Below the pieces are notes generated by a model, which was given only the letters and a program-made list of their open reading frames with translations, did not search any database and was not told the origin of the DNA. From Auanema rhodensis (taxonomy: Eukaryota > Nematoda > Chromadorea > Rhabditida > Rhabditidae), in contig OZ059898.1 in assembly GCA_964057225.1 (NCBI GenBank), forward strand, positions 20,623,267 to 20,687,266: 64,000 nucleotides of DNA. Reading direction: 5' to 3'. The translations under genes and the position numbers were made by a program. Below are positions 40,367 through 50,590 of this stretch, piece after piece. Positions within the stretch are counted from its first letter, which is position 1, and each line of letters begins with the position of its first letter.

Positions 40367-41083
40367 TCAGAAAAGGTCGACGTAGGAAGGCAGAGATTCC
40401 TTGCTCGTCGATGGCTTGTTTGGTGGTGTGGCTTCTGTCTTCTTCAGCTTTGGCTTTGAGGGAGTTTGAGTCCCTTGTGTGCAGATATCAGGTAAAGACC
40501 TCTTCTGGAAGAGGTTTTTGATGCAGCGAAGTTCCTCAATGATGAGGTTCAATGGTGCTGTGAGTTGTTGGATGTCCTTGCGGAGATCCTTCATCTCATT
40601 TACCAGAAGCTTGAGTTCTGGTTGCGCTTCCACTACAATGATGTTGGATTTGCGTGGAGGCGATGTTTCACAGCTTCTCTTTCTTGATGGGGCCCTCAAA
40701 GGATCGTAGGGCATGTCCAATTTTACGTCGTCCAAGTGGTCCTTATGAATTCTTTCCACCAATTCGGTGAGTCGTTTCTCGTTGCCAAATAGTTGTAGAT
40801 CAGTAAGCTCCTTTTCGAATACATTATAGGTCCTGGCTGTGTTGATAAAGTCCTTTATTTTGATGAAATAACAGAGAATATCAGTAGCGGCAAGTTGGAT
40901 GTCTCTAGCAGGAGTATTCGTAATCGCTTCAAGTTGAAATAAAGTTTTCAGAGATAGATCCATGGATTGCAATAGGCCCTTGTAGTAATCATTTCTTTTG
41001 TCTAAGGACAGACGTAAGTATGATTGTTTTCTCTCGGCTGAGGAAGCAAGAGTATCGCGAATAGTGTTGGCGTGAGTTGACAT
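40367..41083 (-). CDS. ORF X, 238 aa, between env and 3' LTR, unknown function
   Basis: Starts at ATG 41083 and ends 33 bp before the 3' LTR. I do not recognise the product. It is rich in charged helical sequence (about residues 10-120), suggesting coiled coil or helical bundle, then a basic RKR and proline patch near 135-145. A second helical stretch follows (about 155-195), then a Lys/Pro/Thr/Ser-rich tail (about 205-238). No zinc knuckle, protease or Env motif is seen. The last bases of env lie immediately upstream (41085-41132), and in the inverted env copy that tail is read in the same frame that would enter this ATG. So the protein may be a C-terminal part of an Env polyprotein rather than a separate gene. 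A gag-like role is an alternative without direct support. Confidence 0.5.
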   Translation of the reverse strand: MSTHANTIRDTLASSAERKQSYLRLSLDKRNDYYKGLLQSMDLSLKTLFQLEAITNTPARDIQLAATDILCYFIKIKDFINTARTYNVFEKELTDLQLFGNEKRLTELVERIHKDHLDDVKLDMPYDPLRAPSRKRSCETSPPRKSNIIVVEAQPELKLLVNEMKDLRKDIQQLTAPLNLIIEELRCIKNLFQKRSLPDICTQGTQTPSKPKLKKTEATPPNKPSTSKESLPSYVDLF

Positions 41084-42851
41084 GATTAGGAATAAGAGTA
41101 TGATAGCGACGTGGGTCTTCCGTTGAGTGATGAGGAACTTGAGTGATGCTTTCTCTAGTGAAGTATAGTGAATTTACTTCGCAAGAATAAGTGCTTTTGA
41201 TCCACTGGATGCGTAGGAAAGTGATTTTGTCCTCGTTGTTGGTAAATGAGAGACATGCTTCCTGAGTGTATGGGCTGATGGTAAGTCGTTCTGATGTTCG
41301 GATTCGACATTCGTTTTGAGTGCATGACGATTCTTTTGTTGAAATCATGTTCAATTCTTGACATGCAGAGGTGTTTCCTATTTCTAACAGTATTATTGCA
41401 AGAAGAGGAATGACGGATTGCCTTCTTTTTGAGAAGAGTTTCTTCAATTTTCGTCCAATTGTCAGTGTGAGTGAGAAGATTATATAGCACCACAGACGAA
41501 TTGGTTTGCCGATAACCCATGGTGTGTATAGTAGTCCGTAGCATAAGGCTGTGATCATATATACTATGAGTGTCAGTAGCAAGATTGAAGTCCAAGGCCA
41601 GCACGATGGATTGAGCAGGGTTGCTGTACAAAATGTGCAGGTAACTGTAGAGCAGAAGTGGACTCCTGGGCATGTTAAGAACATGTGTTGAAGTCTGGAG
41701 TTGTGAAAAAATGTCCAACTGACTTGGTAGTCTGTCAATATTTCTGCTGTGGGAAGAGTGACGTCTCCGTTGTTACTACTGTTGAAGCATGTGTTTTGGA
41801 TGCACACTTGTTGGTTTGCCGTACTGATTCCTTGGATATGAACTCCGTGGGAGTTGCATGAAATTGTTGGGTTTGCTGAGGCCATTGGTCCGAAAATCGC
41901 AAGTATTGTGAAGAAAGTGAGGAGTGTATTGGTTGTATCTCCGTACCATACTCGTGGTAAGTTACGTAAGTTGGTTCTTCTTTCTTCATGAACTTGTTCT
42001 TCTGGTGTTGCGTTGCCCTTGAGTTTTTCTGGGATCTCGTTGTCTGAGATTTCCAATGGGTGCAGTAAGTTGACTGGTCTTTTTATTTCTCGACCTGTTT
42101 CCGAAATCAGCGTTGCTTCTCTGATGTTTCCTGATCTGTCGGGGTGAACTTGAATTATTTTTCCTGTACTCCATTTGTGGCGGGGAATAGGAAGCTCGTT
42201 GATTAGGACGATTTGACCAATGGATGGAGTTAACTTTGTTCCCGCTTTCTTAACTGAAATGTTGTGATGGTGTGTAGCGCGGATCTCTTTCAGGTATAGG
42301 TCTGTCCAGAGTTCCCAGAACTTGTTTGTGCGTTTCCTTGATGAGTGAATGGCTCGTTCTGTATCAGCTTGAGTTTGTAGCGCTGGGCTGTCAATGTAAT
42401 CCTCATCCATTTCTTCTTCTGATTCGACAGAGATGTTCAAGTCGATGTCTTTATAGATGAAATCGCATGGTCGTATGATCTCATCTTTGTTCGTATCTGT
42501 ACCGATGTATGTGAGTGGACGTGTGTTTATTGTAGCTTCACACTCTGCAAGGGTTATTGTGAGCTCTTCAGTAGTTGGAGTACTGTGGAGTGTTTTGTAA
42601 AGAGCTTCCTTTACGGACCTAATAAGTCTTTCGTAAAAACCGCCTTGCCATGGGGCATAGGGGGTGATGTTGTGCCAGCGAATTTTGTATTGATTTCCGC
42701 TGTCTGTTGTAGTGAAGAGTTTGTTTGCAACCTTTTGACCAAGCTCAAAGGTGCTTGCGTTGTCGCAGGTTATGCTCGATGGGCATCCACGTCGTGCCCA
42801 GATTTCCGTAAACAGTTGAGAAATGCGGTAGTTGTGAGGTTGTGAATCACC
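40989..42851 (-). pseudogene. Integrase 3' part fused to envelope 5' part, env broken by deletion
   Basis: This frame is open from about 42851 down to the stop at 40989. It carries the rest of the integrase core (second and third acidic residues, about 42800-42600) after the frameshift. A BEL/Pao integrase C-terminal domain follows (about 42320-42050, W-rich start, RPV near its end). It then runs without a stop into an envelope precursor: hydrophobic signal-like segment near 41930-41870, a Cys-rich ectodomain, two membrane segments near 41590-41450 with a basic patch after, another hydrophobic segment, and the start of a second Cys-rich ectodomain (about 41370-41150). At about 41136 the ectodomain is cut and joined to the last ~48 bp of env in a wrong frame, giving a meaningless tail. 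The Cys pattern and two-glycoprotein layout suggest a phlebovirus-like class II envelope, as known in some BEL/Pao elements. Confidence 0.75.
41085..41132 (-). pseudogene. Last segment of env kept next to ORF X
   Basis: This 48-bp stretch is matched base for base by the plus-strand sequence just before 45003 (ending CTAAT), where it forms the end of the envelope tail. It shows that the env-like frame upstream has lost the segment carried at 44160-44955 by a deletion with its join at about 41136. It encodes a short hydrophobic run leading into the ATG of ORF X. Confidence 0.8.
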
Positions 42852-44164
42852 TCAAGATGGATGAGTCTTGTCACCGTACAGGTGTAGATGCAGCTCCAGA
42901 CTTTCGTATTTCCGTCTTTGACTGTGATGGGTCCGAAGTAGTCGAGACCTACATGTTTGAAGGGTTGGCTTCGTTGGAGTCGTCTGGATGGTACGTTTCC
43001 TGATGGAGGGTACGTAAATGGCCGGTTGTTAAGCCTTTGACAATTTGCGCACTTTCTTATGACTGCTTGTGTCTGGGAACGTAGTTGAGGAATCCAGTAT
43101 TTTTGTCGTACTTCCGCCATGGTATGAGCAGTACTTTTGTGAAATTTTTCATGAAAGTGCTCTATGAGGAGTCGTGCGGTTGGTGTTTTGGGAAGGATGA
43201 TGATAGGAAGCTTAGCTGATTGCTCTAGCTCAGCGTTTTCCATTCGTCCTCTACTGTGCCAGAGGTGATCTCTGAGGAGTGGACGGAGATCGTTTCTTTG
43301 GGCTGCTGTCAGACGAACCATCAAGTTTCTTTGATGAAGGTGTAGTAGATTTAGTTCTGCTTCTTCATAATGTTGAGGTGTACGAGCTTCAGTGAGTGGA
43401 TAATGAGTTGCTATCCATTTTTCTTGTGCCTGTGTCCATGAGGAACAGTCTGATATCCATGGTTCTTCGTTTGGGTCGTCATCCGTAGTTGTCATGTGAA
43501 CATTCACTTCATTCTGTGGAAGAGTGAATAATGGACCATTGATTGCTCGTTCGAGTTGAGCTTGTGGATTCCACCAGTAATGGTCGCTTAGCTCTGCTGT
43601 GGTACAACCTCTTGTGGCGATGTCGGCTGGATTATCCTTCGTGTTGATATAACCAAAGAAGGTCTTTATTTCCATATCTTCCAGTTGTTCTGCGCATTCG
43701 TTGATTTCTTTGATGCGGTTTTGTACCAAGACCCCAGTTGTTTTCTGGTCTGGTTTCTGTCGGATCCAAGCAAGTGCTATCTCAGAGTCGGATAGAAAGG
43801 TAGCAGTTTCTATCTTGATGTTGCCTCTGATTTCTTTGGCGATTTTCAGAGTGTTTGATACTCCTATTGTAAGAGCAGAGATTTCTGCTTTTGGGATTGT
43901 GATGGATGAACTCTTGGAGTGCAACTTTGATTTTGCAAACATGAGCCTGGGTTTGCGAGTTGATGCTGATAAGATGTAGACGCAAAATCCTAACGCTGAT
44001 CCGCTGGAATCTGTGCAAGTGACCAGATGATATGAGTTTGTTGGGTCTGATGGTAGTGAGCGAGGAATCGCTTTTACCATGTGAAAATTGTCTGACAATT
44101 CTTTCCATTTTTGTTGTAGCTCATGGGGAAGTGTTGTGTCCCAGTCGAAGTTTTCTGTCCACAT
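42770..44164 (-). pseudogene. pol fragment: RNase H and integrase N-terminal half, frameshifted
   Basis: 464 codons from the rearrangement point at about 44160 to a premature stop. Residues about 45-190 form an RNase H with acidic residues near 52 (CTDSSG), 94 (KAEISAL) and 126 (FLSDSE), then DNPADIATRG at about 177-186, a hallmark of BEL/Pao pol. Residues about 336-375 are the integrase H2C2 zinc region ending CANC. HVGLDYFGP at 404-412 carries the first integrase catalytic Asp. At about 42800-42815 one base appears to be missing: the frame ends at 42770, while recognisable integrase continues in the frame one base over. The start Met is not a true start, since RT and protease that should precede it are absent. 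The fragment cannot give a working integrase without frame correction. Confidence 0.88.
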
Positions 44165-44165
44165 T
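44155..44165. other. Internal inversion breakpoint (pol against env)
   Basis: Left of this point the minus strand reads pol RNase H. Right of it the plus strand reads the envelope C-terminal half. The exact base is uncertain because both frames stay readable across about 10 bp. Confidence 0.8.
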
Positions 44166-45043
44166 GCGATTGTTCACCAGCCGAAGATACCGTGAATTGT
44201 CGATGCAAAGACTACTCTTTGAATACATCATTTGAAAATGTGAAAAGTGCCTTACCACTCATCACACCTGCCTACTCTATCGAATCTTCAAATCGCAAAG
44301 TTCACATAACTGTCAACCGTAACATTATGGCCGAACTACACATCACAATTGATGGCAAATTCCAAAGCTCATTCAATTACAGCTCGGAATTTTGCGACAT
44401 AACAGACTCCATGTTAACAGGCTGTTACAACTGTCAAAACGGAGCACAGGCTAAAATTATATGTTCCTCATCAACAAATACTCTCGCGGCAACAACTTGC
44501 GAAGGTACAGCATTCATGCTACACTGCAGCCCTGAAGGAACAATGAACACTATTCGACTTCCAATGACAACAGCTTCACCTCGAACACAGTGTTCATACA
44601 CTTGCGGAAAACAAACGAAGTCATTTTTGCTCACCGGAATATTATATTACGTGAATAATATGGAAGATCTCAACAAACACTACGTCGATGGCAATCACTC
44701 CTCCATTCATGAGTCAGTTATATCTTTCCCATGGCCTGATATCACTCATTTCTACGACATTTACCTTAACTGGTACAGAGAACTTCTATTTTGTCTCATA
44801 CTGATATTATCCGCATTGGCCATTTCGTATTACATCATGACGACATACTCCATCGCCATCGCGAGCAACACACTTTTCTTCGCTATCAGAATTATTAAAA
44901 CCACGCTCCGCCTGCCCATCATTACGCTTCGTTTCCTCAGGCGCCTCCTCTTCCTCATCACTCAACGGAAGACCCACGTCGCTATCATACTCTTATTCCT
45001 AATTTTTTTGTCACTGTTGTCTTTACCAGTTCTCTCTGAATAA
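44160..45043 (+). pseudogene. Envelope glycoprotein C-terminal half, inverted, ending inside LTR sequence
   Basis: An open frame from 44123 to 45043. The first ~12 codons are antisense to pol, so env begins near 44155-44160. It shows a Cys-rich ectodomain (Cys-x-x-Cys clusters at residues about 12-28, GCYNC at about 100-104), a membrane segment at about 219-241, two further hydrophobic stretches, and a basic patch with QRK near residue 277. This resembles the C-terminal part of a phlebovirus-like Gc fusion glycoprotein, known in some BEL/Pao elements; the match is by eye. The last 13 residues and the stop come from LTR sequence starting at 45004, and the stop overlaps AATAAA. It complements the part missing from the minus-strand env, but lies in the opposite orientation and so is not expressed with it. 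Confidence 0.75.
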
Positions 45044-45149
45044 ATCGTTGTCCAAGTAACCTAGCGTTCTCGTTCTCTACACTTCAAATCCACTGAACCA
45101 CCCATGCCTGTTTTACGCTCTCCTACTTCAAAGGACTCCAGTCAAAACA
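45004..45149 (+). repeat. Inverted LTR-end fragment (146 bp)
   Basis: Exact reverse complement of 39475-39620, ending at the terminal A of the LTR (GTCAAAACA at 45141-45149) and followed at once by gag sequence. The other 713 bp of this LTR copy and ORF X are missing, the join to env being at 45003/45004 next to a T-run. The precise terminus suggests an integration event rather than random breakage. Confidence 0.92.
45039..45044 (+). terminator. Poly(A) signal in inverted LTR fragment
   Basis: AATAAA on the plus strand, overlapping the stop codon of the inverted env frame. Confidence 0.5.
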
Positions 45150-45534
45150 TTAGCGCGGAGGTATATCCACGTAGGGTGGATATGTGTCTCCGGAGAGTAT
45201 CCTCGTTAGCGAGGATTCTCTCTTGATCTTCAGAGTTAAGATCTTCGGTAATATTGTTCAACTCCTCAATGAGGGAGTTGATCATGTTGATGTCAAGGTC
45301 AATAGCCAGCATCTCTTTTTCACGAAGTTCAATCATCCAGGTCATTTTGTTTGACTGGAGATTGATTTGACGAGTCATGAAAGATTTTCTTCGTCCGTCC
45401 TGTTTTTGAAGCTTAGTCAAAAACGAAGTACACCTAGCGATCCAAGCGTTGGCCCGAGAGGTATCGGAAGCCTCGGCCTCATGCACCATGTTTTGACTGG
45501 AGTCCTTTGAAGTAGGAGAGCGTAAAACAGGCAT
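45142..45534 (-). pseudogene. gag N-terminal fragment, reading from the 5' LTR through the PBS
   Basis: The frame opens at ATG 45534 inside the 5' LTR, crosses the LTR end and primer site, and runs into gag until it is cut at 45150 by the inverted LTR fragment; the last few residues and the stop are foreign. A second in-frame ATG overlaps the LTR/PBS border (45490-45488) and may be the real start, giving about 113 gag residues. The visible part is charged and strongly helical (about residues 35-125), consistent with the coiled-coil N-terminus of a BEL/Pao Gag. No capsid or zinc-knuckle region remains, so it is not a functional Gag. Family identity rests mainly on position. Confidence 0.6.
45471..45488 (-). 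promoter_or_regulatory. Primer binding site, possibly tRNA-Gly type
   Basis: Directly after the 5' LTR the element reads TGGTGCATGAGGCCGAGG. TGG pairs with a tRNA CCA end, and TGGTGCAT matches the 3' end of insect tRNA-Gly as I recall it; the match weakens beyond 8 nt. The site lies inside the gag reading frame. Confidence 0.5.
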
Positions 45535-46347
45535 GGGTGGTTCAGTGGATTTGAAGTGTAGAGAACGAGAACGCTAGGTTACTTGGACAACGATTTATTC
45601 AGAGAGAACTGGTAAAGACAACAGTGACAAAAAATAGAAAAATAGATGAACACAATACGAAGCAAGAATACAAAGTAATATGGAGCAGCAGCAACAGCAG
45701 AACGACGCTTGGAGCGGTCGTTGGATCAAGAGGTGAAGAATGGGAAAAGCTGCGAGCTTATATACGAATTCTACCGGGCGATATACAATACATATTAATG
45801 ATGGCATGAAGAAATAGAGAAATAATTTACAACAAGAATACGAAATAATATATAATAAATGAAATATAAAATAATCTAGGAATAATAGATACGTGGGCTG
45901 AATATTAGAATAGAATAGAATATAGAGAGAATACAGCATTTTGCCACAGATTGAATGTGCCTTCTGCTGTAAGTTGTGGGGGCAGGCCAAGTGTAGATGA
46001 GTCATGTCTTATCCTGTGCGGCATCTCCCAGATTTTGCAGGATGCGCGAGTGGGCGAAGGAGTCATGAGCCATTTAGACCTCGATTGCAACTTACAAGAT
46101 TATTGATTAAGCTAAACGAATTCTTAAGATTAAAATAGACTATAGGCAATAAGAGAACAAGATTAACATAAAAGGTTAAGATGGATAGATGTGTTTAAGA
46201 GACAATAATGAAGGAACATCTGGTGAGTAATCGGATAAACTTGCATGTGTGTGTGCGGCACGTATGAGTCATAGGTGAATAAAATAGTGGGAATAAAGTG
46301 CATCGTTGTCCAAAAAGAGTATGGGAAAGATGGAGTGCGTTCGCACA
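45489..46347 (-). repeat. 5' LTR of the BEL/Pao-like element
   Basis: Offset 6014 bp from its partner with one substitution in 859 bp, which implies very recent insertion. In element sense it supplies the promoter. A gag-frame ATG lies inside it at 45534, only 46 bp from the LTR end. Confidence 0.95.
45757..45764 (-). promoter_or_regulatory. TATA-like box in 5' LTR
   Basis: Same TATATAAG motif as in the other LTR. This copy would drive the genomic transcript of the element on the minus strand. Confidence 0.5.
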
Positions 46348-46352
46348 TCATG
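46348..46352. repeat. Target site duplication, right copy (TCATG)
   Basis: Follows the LTR end GTTCGCACA. The satellite then continues GTAACCATG as in an unbroken monomer. Confidence 0.92.
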
Positions 46353-49300
46353 GTAACCATGACTTTGAAATTTACGTGAACTTTAATTTATGCTAATTAA
46401 ATGTACACGTGATGTGCACTTGGTGTGTAACTCGCTTCACGTGAAAGATAAAGAGATGCGGTTTTCAAAATTAGATTCCCCATGTCCATATTAGTCTAAA
46501 AACAAATTTTTATTGATATTGGTGCATGTTAACCATGACTTTGAAATTTACGTGAACTTTAATTTATGCTAATTAAATGTACACGTGATGTGCACTTGGT
46601 GTGTAACTCGCTTCACGTGAAAGATAAAGAGATGCGGTTTTCAAAATTAGATTCTCCATTTCCATATTAGTCTAAAAACAAATTTTTATTGATATTGGTG
46701 CATGGTAACCATGACTTTGAAATTTACGTGAACTTTAATTTATGCTAATTAAATGTACACGTGATGTGCACTTGGTATGTAACTCGCTTCACGTGAGAGA
46801 TAAAGAGATGCGGTTTTTAAAATTAGATTCCCCATGTCCATATTAGTCTAAAAACAAATTTTTATTGATATTGGTTCATGGTAACCATGACTTTGAAATT
46901 TACGTGAACTTTAATTTATGCTAATTAAATGTACACGTGATGTGCACTTGGTATGTAACTCGCTTCACGTGAAAGATAAAGAGATGCGGTTTTCAAAATT
47001 AGATTCCCCATGTCCATATTAGTCTAAAAACAAATTTTTATTGATATTGGTGCATGGTAACCATGACTTTGAAATTTACGTGAACTTTAATTTATGCTAA
47101 TTAAATGTACACGTGATGTGCACTTGGTATGTAACTCGCTTCACGTGAAAGATAAAGAGATGCGGTTTTCGAAATTAGATTCCCCATGTCCATATTAGTC
47201 TAAAAACAAATTTTTATTGATATTGGTTCATGGTAACCATGACTTTGAAATTTACGTGAACTTTAATTTATGCTAATTAAATGTACACGTGATGTGCACT
47301 TGGTATGTAACTCGCTTCACGTGAAAGATAAAGAGATGCGGTTTTCGAAATTAGATTCCCCATGTCCATATTAGTTTAAAAACAAATTTTTATTGATATT
47401 GGTTCATGGTAACCATGACTTTGAAATTTACGTGAACTTTAATTTATGCTAATTAAATGTACACGTGATGTGCACTTGGTATGTAACTCGCTTCACGTGA
47501 AAGATAAAGAGATGCGGTTTTCAAAATTAGATTCCCCATGTCCATATTAGTCTAAAAACAAATTTTTATTGATATTGGTTCATGGTAACCATGACTTTGA
47601 AATTTACGTGAACTTTAATTTATGCTAATTAAATGTACACGTGATGTGCACTTGGTATGTAACTCGCTTCACGTGAAAGATAAAGAGATGCGGTTTTCAA
47701 AATTAGATTCCCCATATCCATATTAGTCTAAAAACAAATTTTTATTGATATTGGTTCATGGTAACCATGACTTTGAAATTTACGTGAACTTTAATTTATG
47801 CTAATTAAATGTACACGTGATCTGCACTTGTTATGTAACTCGCTTCGCGTGAAAGATAAAGAGATGCGGTTTTCAAAATTAGATTCTCCATGTCCATATT
47901 AGTCTAAAAACAAATTTTTATTGATATTGGTTCATGGTAACCATGACTTTGAAATTTACGTGAACTTTAATTTATGCTAATTAAATGTACACGTGATGTG
48001 CACTTGGTATGTAACTCGCTTCACGTGAGAGATAAAGAGATGCGGTTTTCAAAATTAGATTCCCCATGTCCATATTAGTCTAAAAACAAATTTTTATTGA
48101 TATTGGTTCATGGTAACCATGACTTTGAAATTTACGTGAACTTTAATTTATGCTAATTAAATGTACACGTGATGTGCACTTGGTATGTAACTCGCTTCAC
48201 GTGAAAGATAAAGAGATGCGGTTTTCGAAATTAGATTCCCCATGTCCATATTAGTTTAAAAACAAATTTTTATTGATATTGGTTCATGGTAACCATGACT
48301 TTGAAATTTACGTGAACTTTAATTTATGCTAATTAAATGTACACGTGATGTGCACTTGGTATGTAACTCGCTTCACGTGAAAGATAAAGAGATGCGGTTT
48401 TCAAAATTAGATTCCCCATGTCCATATTAGTCTAAAAACAAATTTTTATTGATATTGGTTCATGGTAACCATGACTTTGAAATTTACGTGAACTTTAATT
48501 TATGCTAATTAAATGTACACGTGATGTGCATTTGGTATGTAACTCGCTTCACGTGAAAGATAAAGAGATGCGGTTTTCAAAATTAGATTCCCCATATCCA
48601 TATTAGTCTAAAAACAAATTTTTATTGATATTGGTTCATGGTAACCATGACTTTGAAATTTACGTGAACTTTAATTTATGCTAATTAAATGTACACGTGA
48701 TCTGCACTTGTTATGTAACTCGCTTCGCGTGAAAGATAAAGAGATGCGGTTTTCAAAATTAGATTCTCCATGTCCATATTAGTCTAAAAACAAATTTTTA
48801 TTGATATTGGTTCATGGTAACCATGACTTTGAAATTTACGTGAACTTTAATTTATGCTAATTAAATGTACACGTGATGTGCACTTGGTATGTAACTCGCT
48901 TCACGTGAGAGATAAAGAGATGCGGTTTTCAAAATTAGATTCCCCATGTCCATATTAGTCTAAAAACAAATTTTTATTGATATTGGTTCATGGTAACCAT
49001 GACTTTGAAATTTACGTGAACTTTAATTTATGCTAATTAAATGTACACGTGATGTGCACTTGGTATGTAACTCGCTTCACGTGAAAGATAAAGAGATGCG
49101 GTTTTCAAAATTAGATTCCCCATGTCCATATTAGTCTAAAAACAAATTTTTATTGATATTGGTTCATGGTAACCATGACTTTGAAATTTACGTGAACTTT
49201 AATTTATGCTAATTAAATGTACACGTGATGTGCACTTGGTATGTAACTCGCTTCACGTGAAAGATAAAGAGATGCGGTTTTTAAAATTAGATTCCCCATG

Positions 49301-50526
49301 TCCATATTAGTCTAAAAACAAATTTTTATTGATATTGGTTCATGGTAACCATGACTTTGAAATTTACGTGAACTTTAATTTATGCTAATTAAATGTACAC
49401 GTGATGTGCACTTGGTATGTAACTCGCTTCACGTGAAAGATAAAGAGATGCGGTTTTCAAAATTAGATTCCCCATGTCCATATTAGTCTAAAAACAAATT
49501 TTTATTGATATTGGTTCATGGTAACCATGACTTTGAAATTTACGTGAACTTTAATTTATGCTAATTAAATGTACACGTGATGTGTACTTGGTATGTAACT
49601 CGCTTCACGTGAGAGATAAAGAGATGCGGTTTTCAAAATTAGATTCCCCATGTCCATATTAGTCTAAAAACAAATTTTTATTGATATTGGTTCATGGTAA
49701 CCATGACTTTGAAATTTACGTGAACTTTAATTTATGCTAATTAAATGTACACGTGATGTGCATTTGGTATGTAACTCGCTTCACGTGAAAGATAAAGAGA
49801 TGCGGTTTTCAAAATTAGATTCCCCATGTCCATATTAGTCTAAAAACAAATTTTTATTGATATTGGTTCATGGTAACCATGACTTTGAAATTTACGTGAA
49901 CTTTAATTTATGCTAATTAAATGTACACGTGATGTGCACTTGGTATGTAACTCGCTTCACGTGAAAGATAAAGAGATGCGGTTTTCAAAATTAGATTCCC
50001 CATGTCCATATTAGTCTAAAAACAAATTTTTATTGATATTGGTGCATGGTAACCATGACTTTGAAATTTACGTGAACTTTAATTTATGCTAATTAAATGT
50101 ACACGTGATGTGCACTTGGTATGTAACTCGCTTCACGTGAAAGATAAAGAGATGCGGCTTTCGAAATTAGATTCCCCATGTCCATATTAGTCTAAAAACA
50201 AATTTTTATTGATATTGGTTCATGGTAACCATGACTTTGAAGTTTACGTGAACTTTAATTTATGCTAATTAAATGTACACGTGATGTGCACTTGGTATGT
50301 AACTCGCTTCACGTGAAAGATAAAGAGATGCGGTTTTCAAAATTAGATTCCGCATGTCCATATTAGTCTAAAAACAAATTTTTATTGATATTGGTGCATG
50401 GTAACCATGACTTTGAAATTTACGTGAACTTTAATTTATGCTAATTAAATGTACACGTGATGTGCACTTGGTATGTAACTCGCTTCACGTGAAAGATAAA
50501 GAGATGCGGTTTTCGAAATTAGATTC
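46353..50526 (-). repeat. Satellite B array, inverted block 2 (about 24 copies)
   Basis: Continues the phase of block 1 after the LTR element, with markers at 46471 and every 176 bp to 50519. An 880-bp (5-mer) duplication is visible: CCATATCC near 47713 and 48593, and TCTGCACTTGTTATG at 47821 and 48701, each followed by TTCGCGTG. The array is cut after TTAGATTC by the non-LTR element. Confidence 0.97.
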
Positions 50527-50590
50527 AGTTTTGTCAGTTGACCTAGTTTGTCAGTTGACCTAGTTTGTCAGTTGACCTAGTTTGTCTGTC
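50527..50590 (+). repeat. 17-bp tandem repeats at the 5' end of the non-LTR element
   Basis: AGTTTGTCAGTTGACCT is repeated about three times (first copy one T longer), then a broken fourth copy AGTTTGTCTGTCG. Such 5' tandem units are often promoter modules in non-LTR elements; here that is only inference. Confidence 0.9.

Larger units (their letters stand above)
39475..46347 (-). mobile_element. BEL/Pao-like LTR retrotransposon with envelope, young but internally rearranged
   Basis: Two 859-bp LTRs with TGT...ACA ends enclose a 5155-bp interior and are flanked by TCATG duplications. Removing element plus one TSD copy (6878 bp) puts the flanking satellite back in exact 176-bp phase (39417 and 46471). 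Family call: RNase H and integrase fragments with NPADIATRG, followed by a BEL/Pao-type integrase C-terminal domain. Order in element sense (right to left): LTR, gag start, an inverted block (LTR end plus env 3' half), RNase H-integrase, env 5' part, ORF X, LTR. Protease and nearly all RT are absent. It could only have moved using proteins from intact relatives, unless the scrambling is an assembly artefact. Confidence 0.9.

Noticed and set aside
42585..43979. Plus-strand ORFs at 42585-42845 and 43701-43979
   Set aside because: They are antisense to integrase and RNase H coding sequence, with no features of their own.
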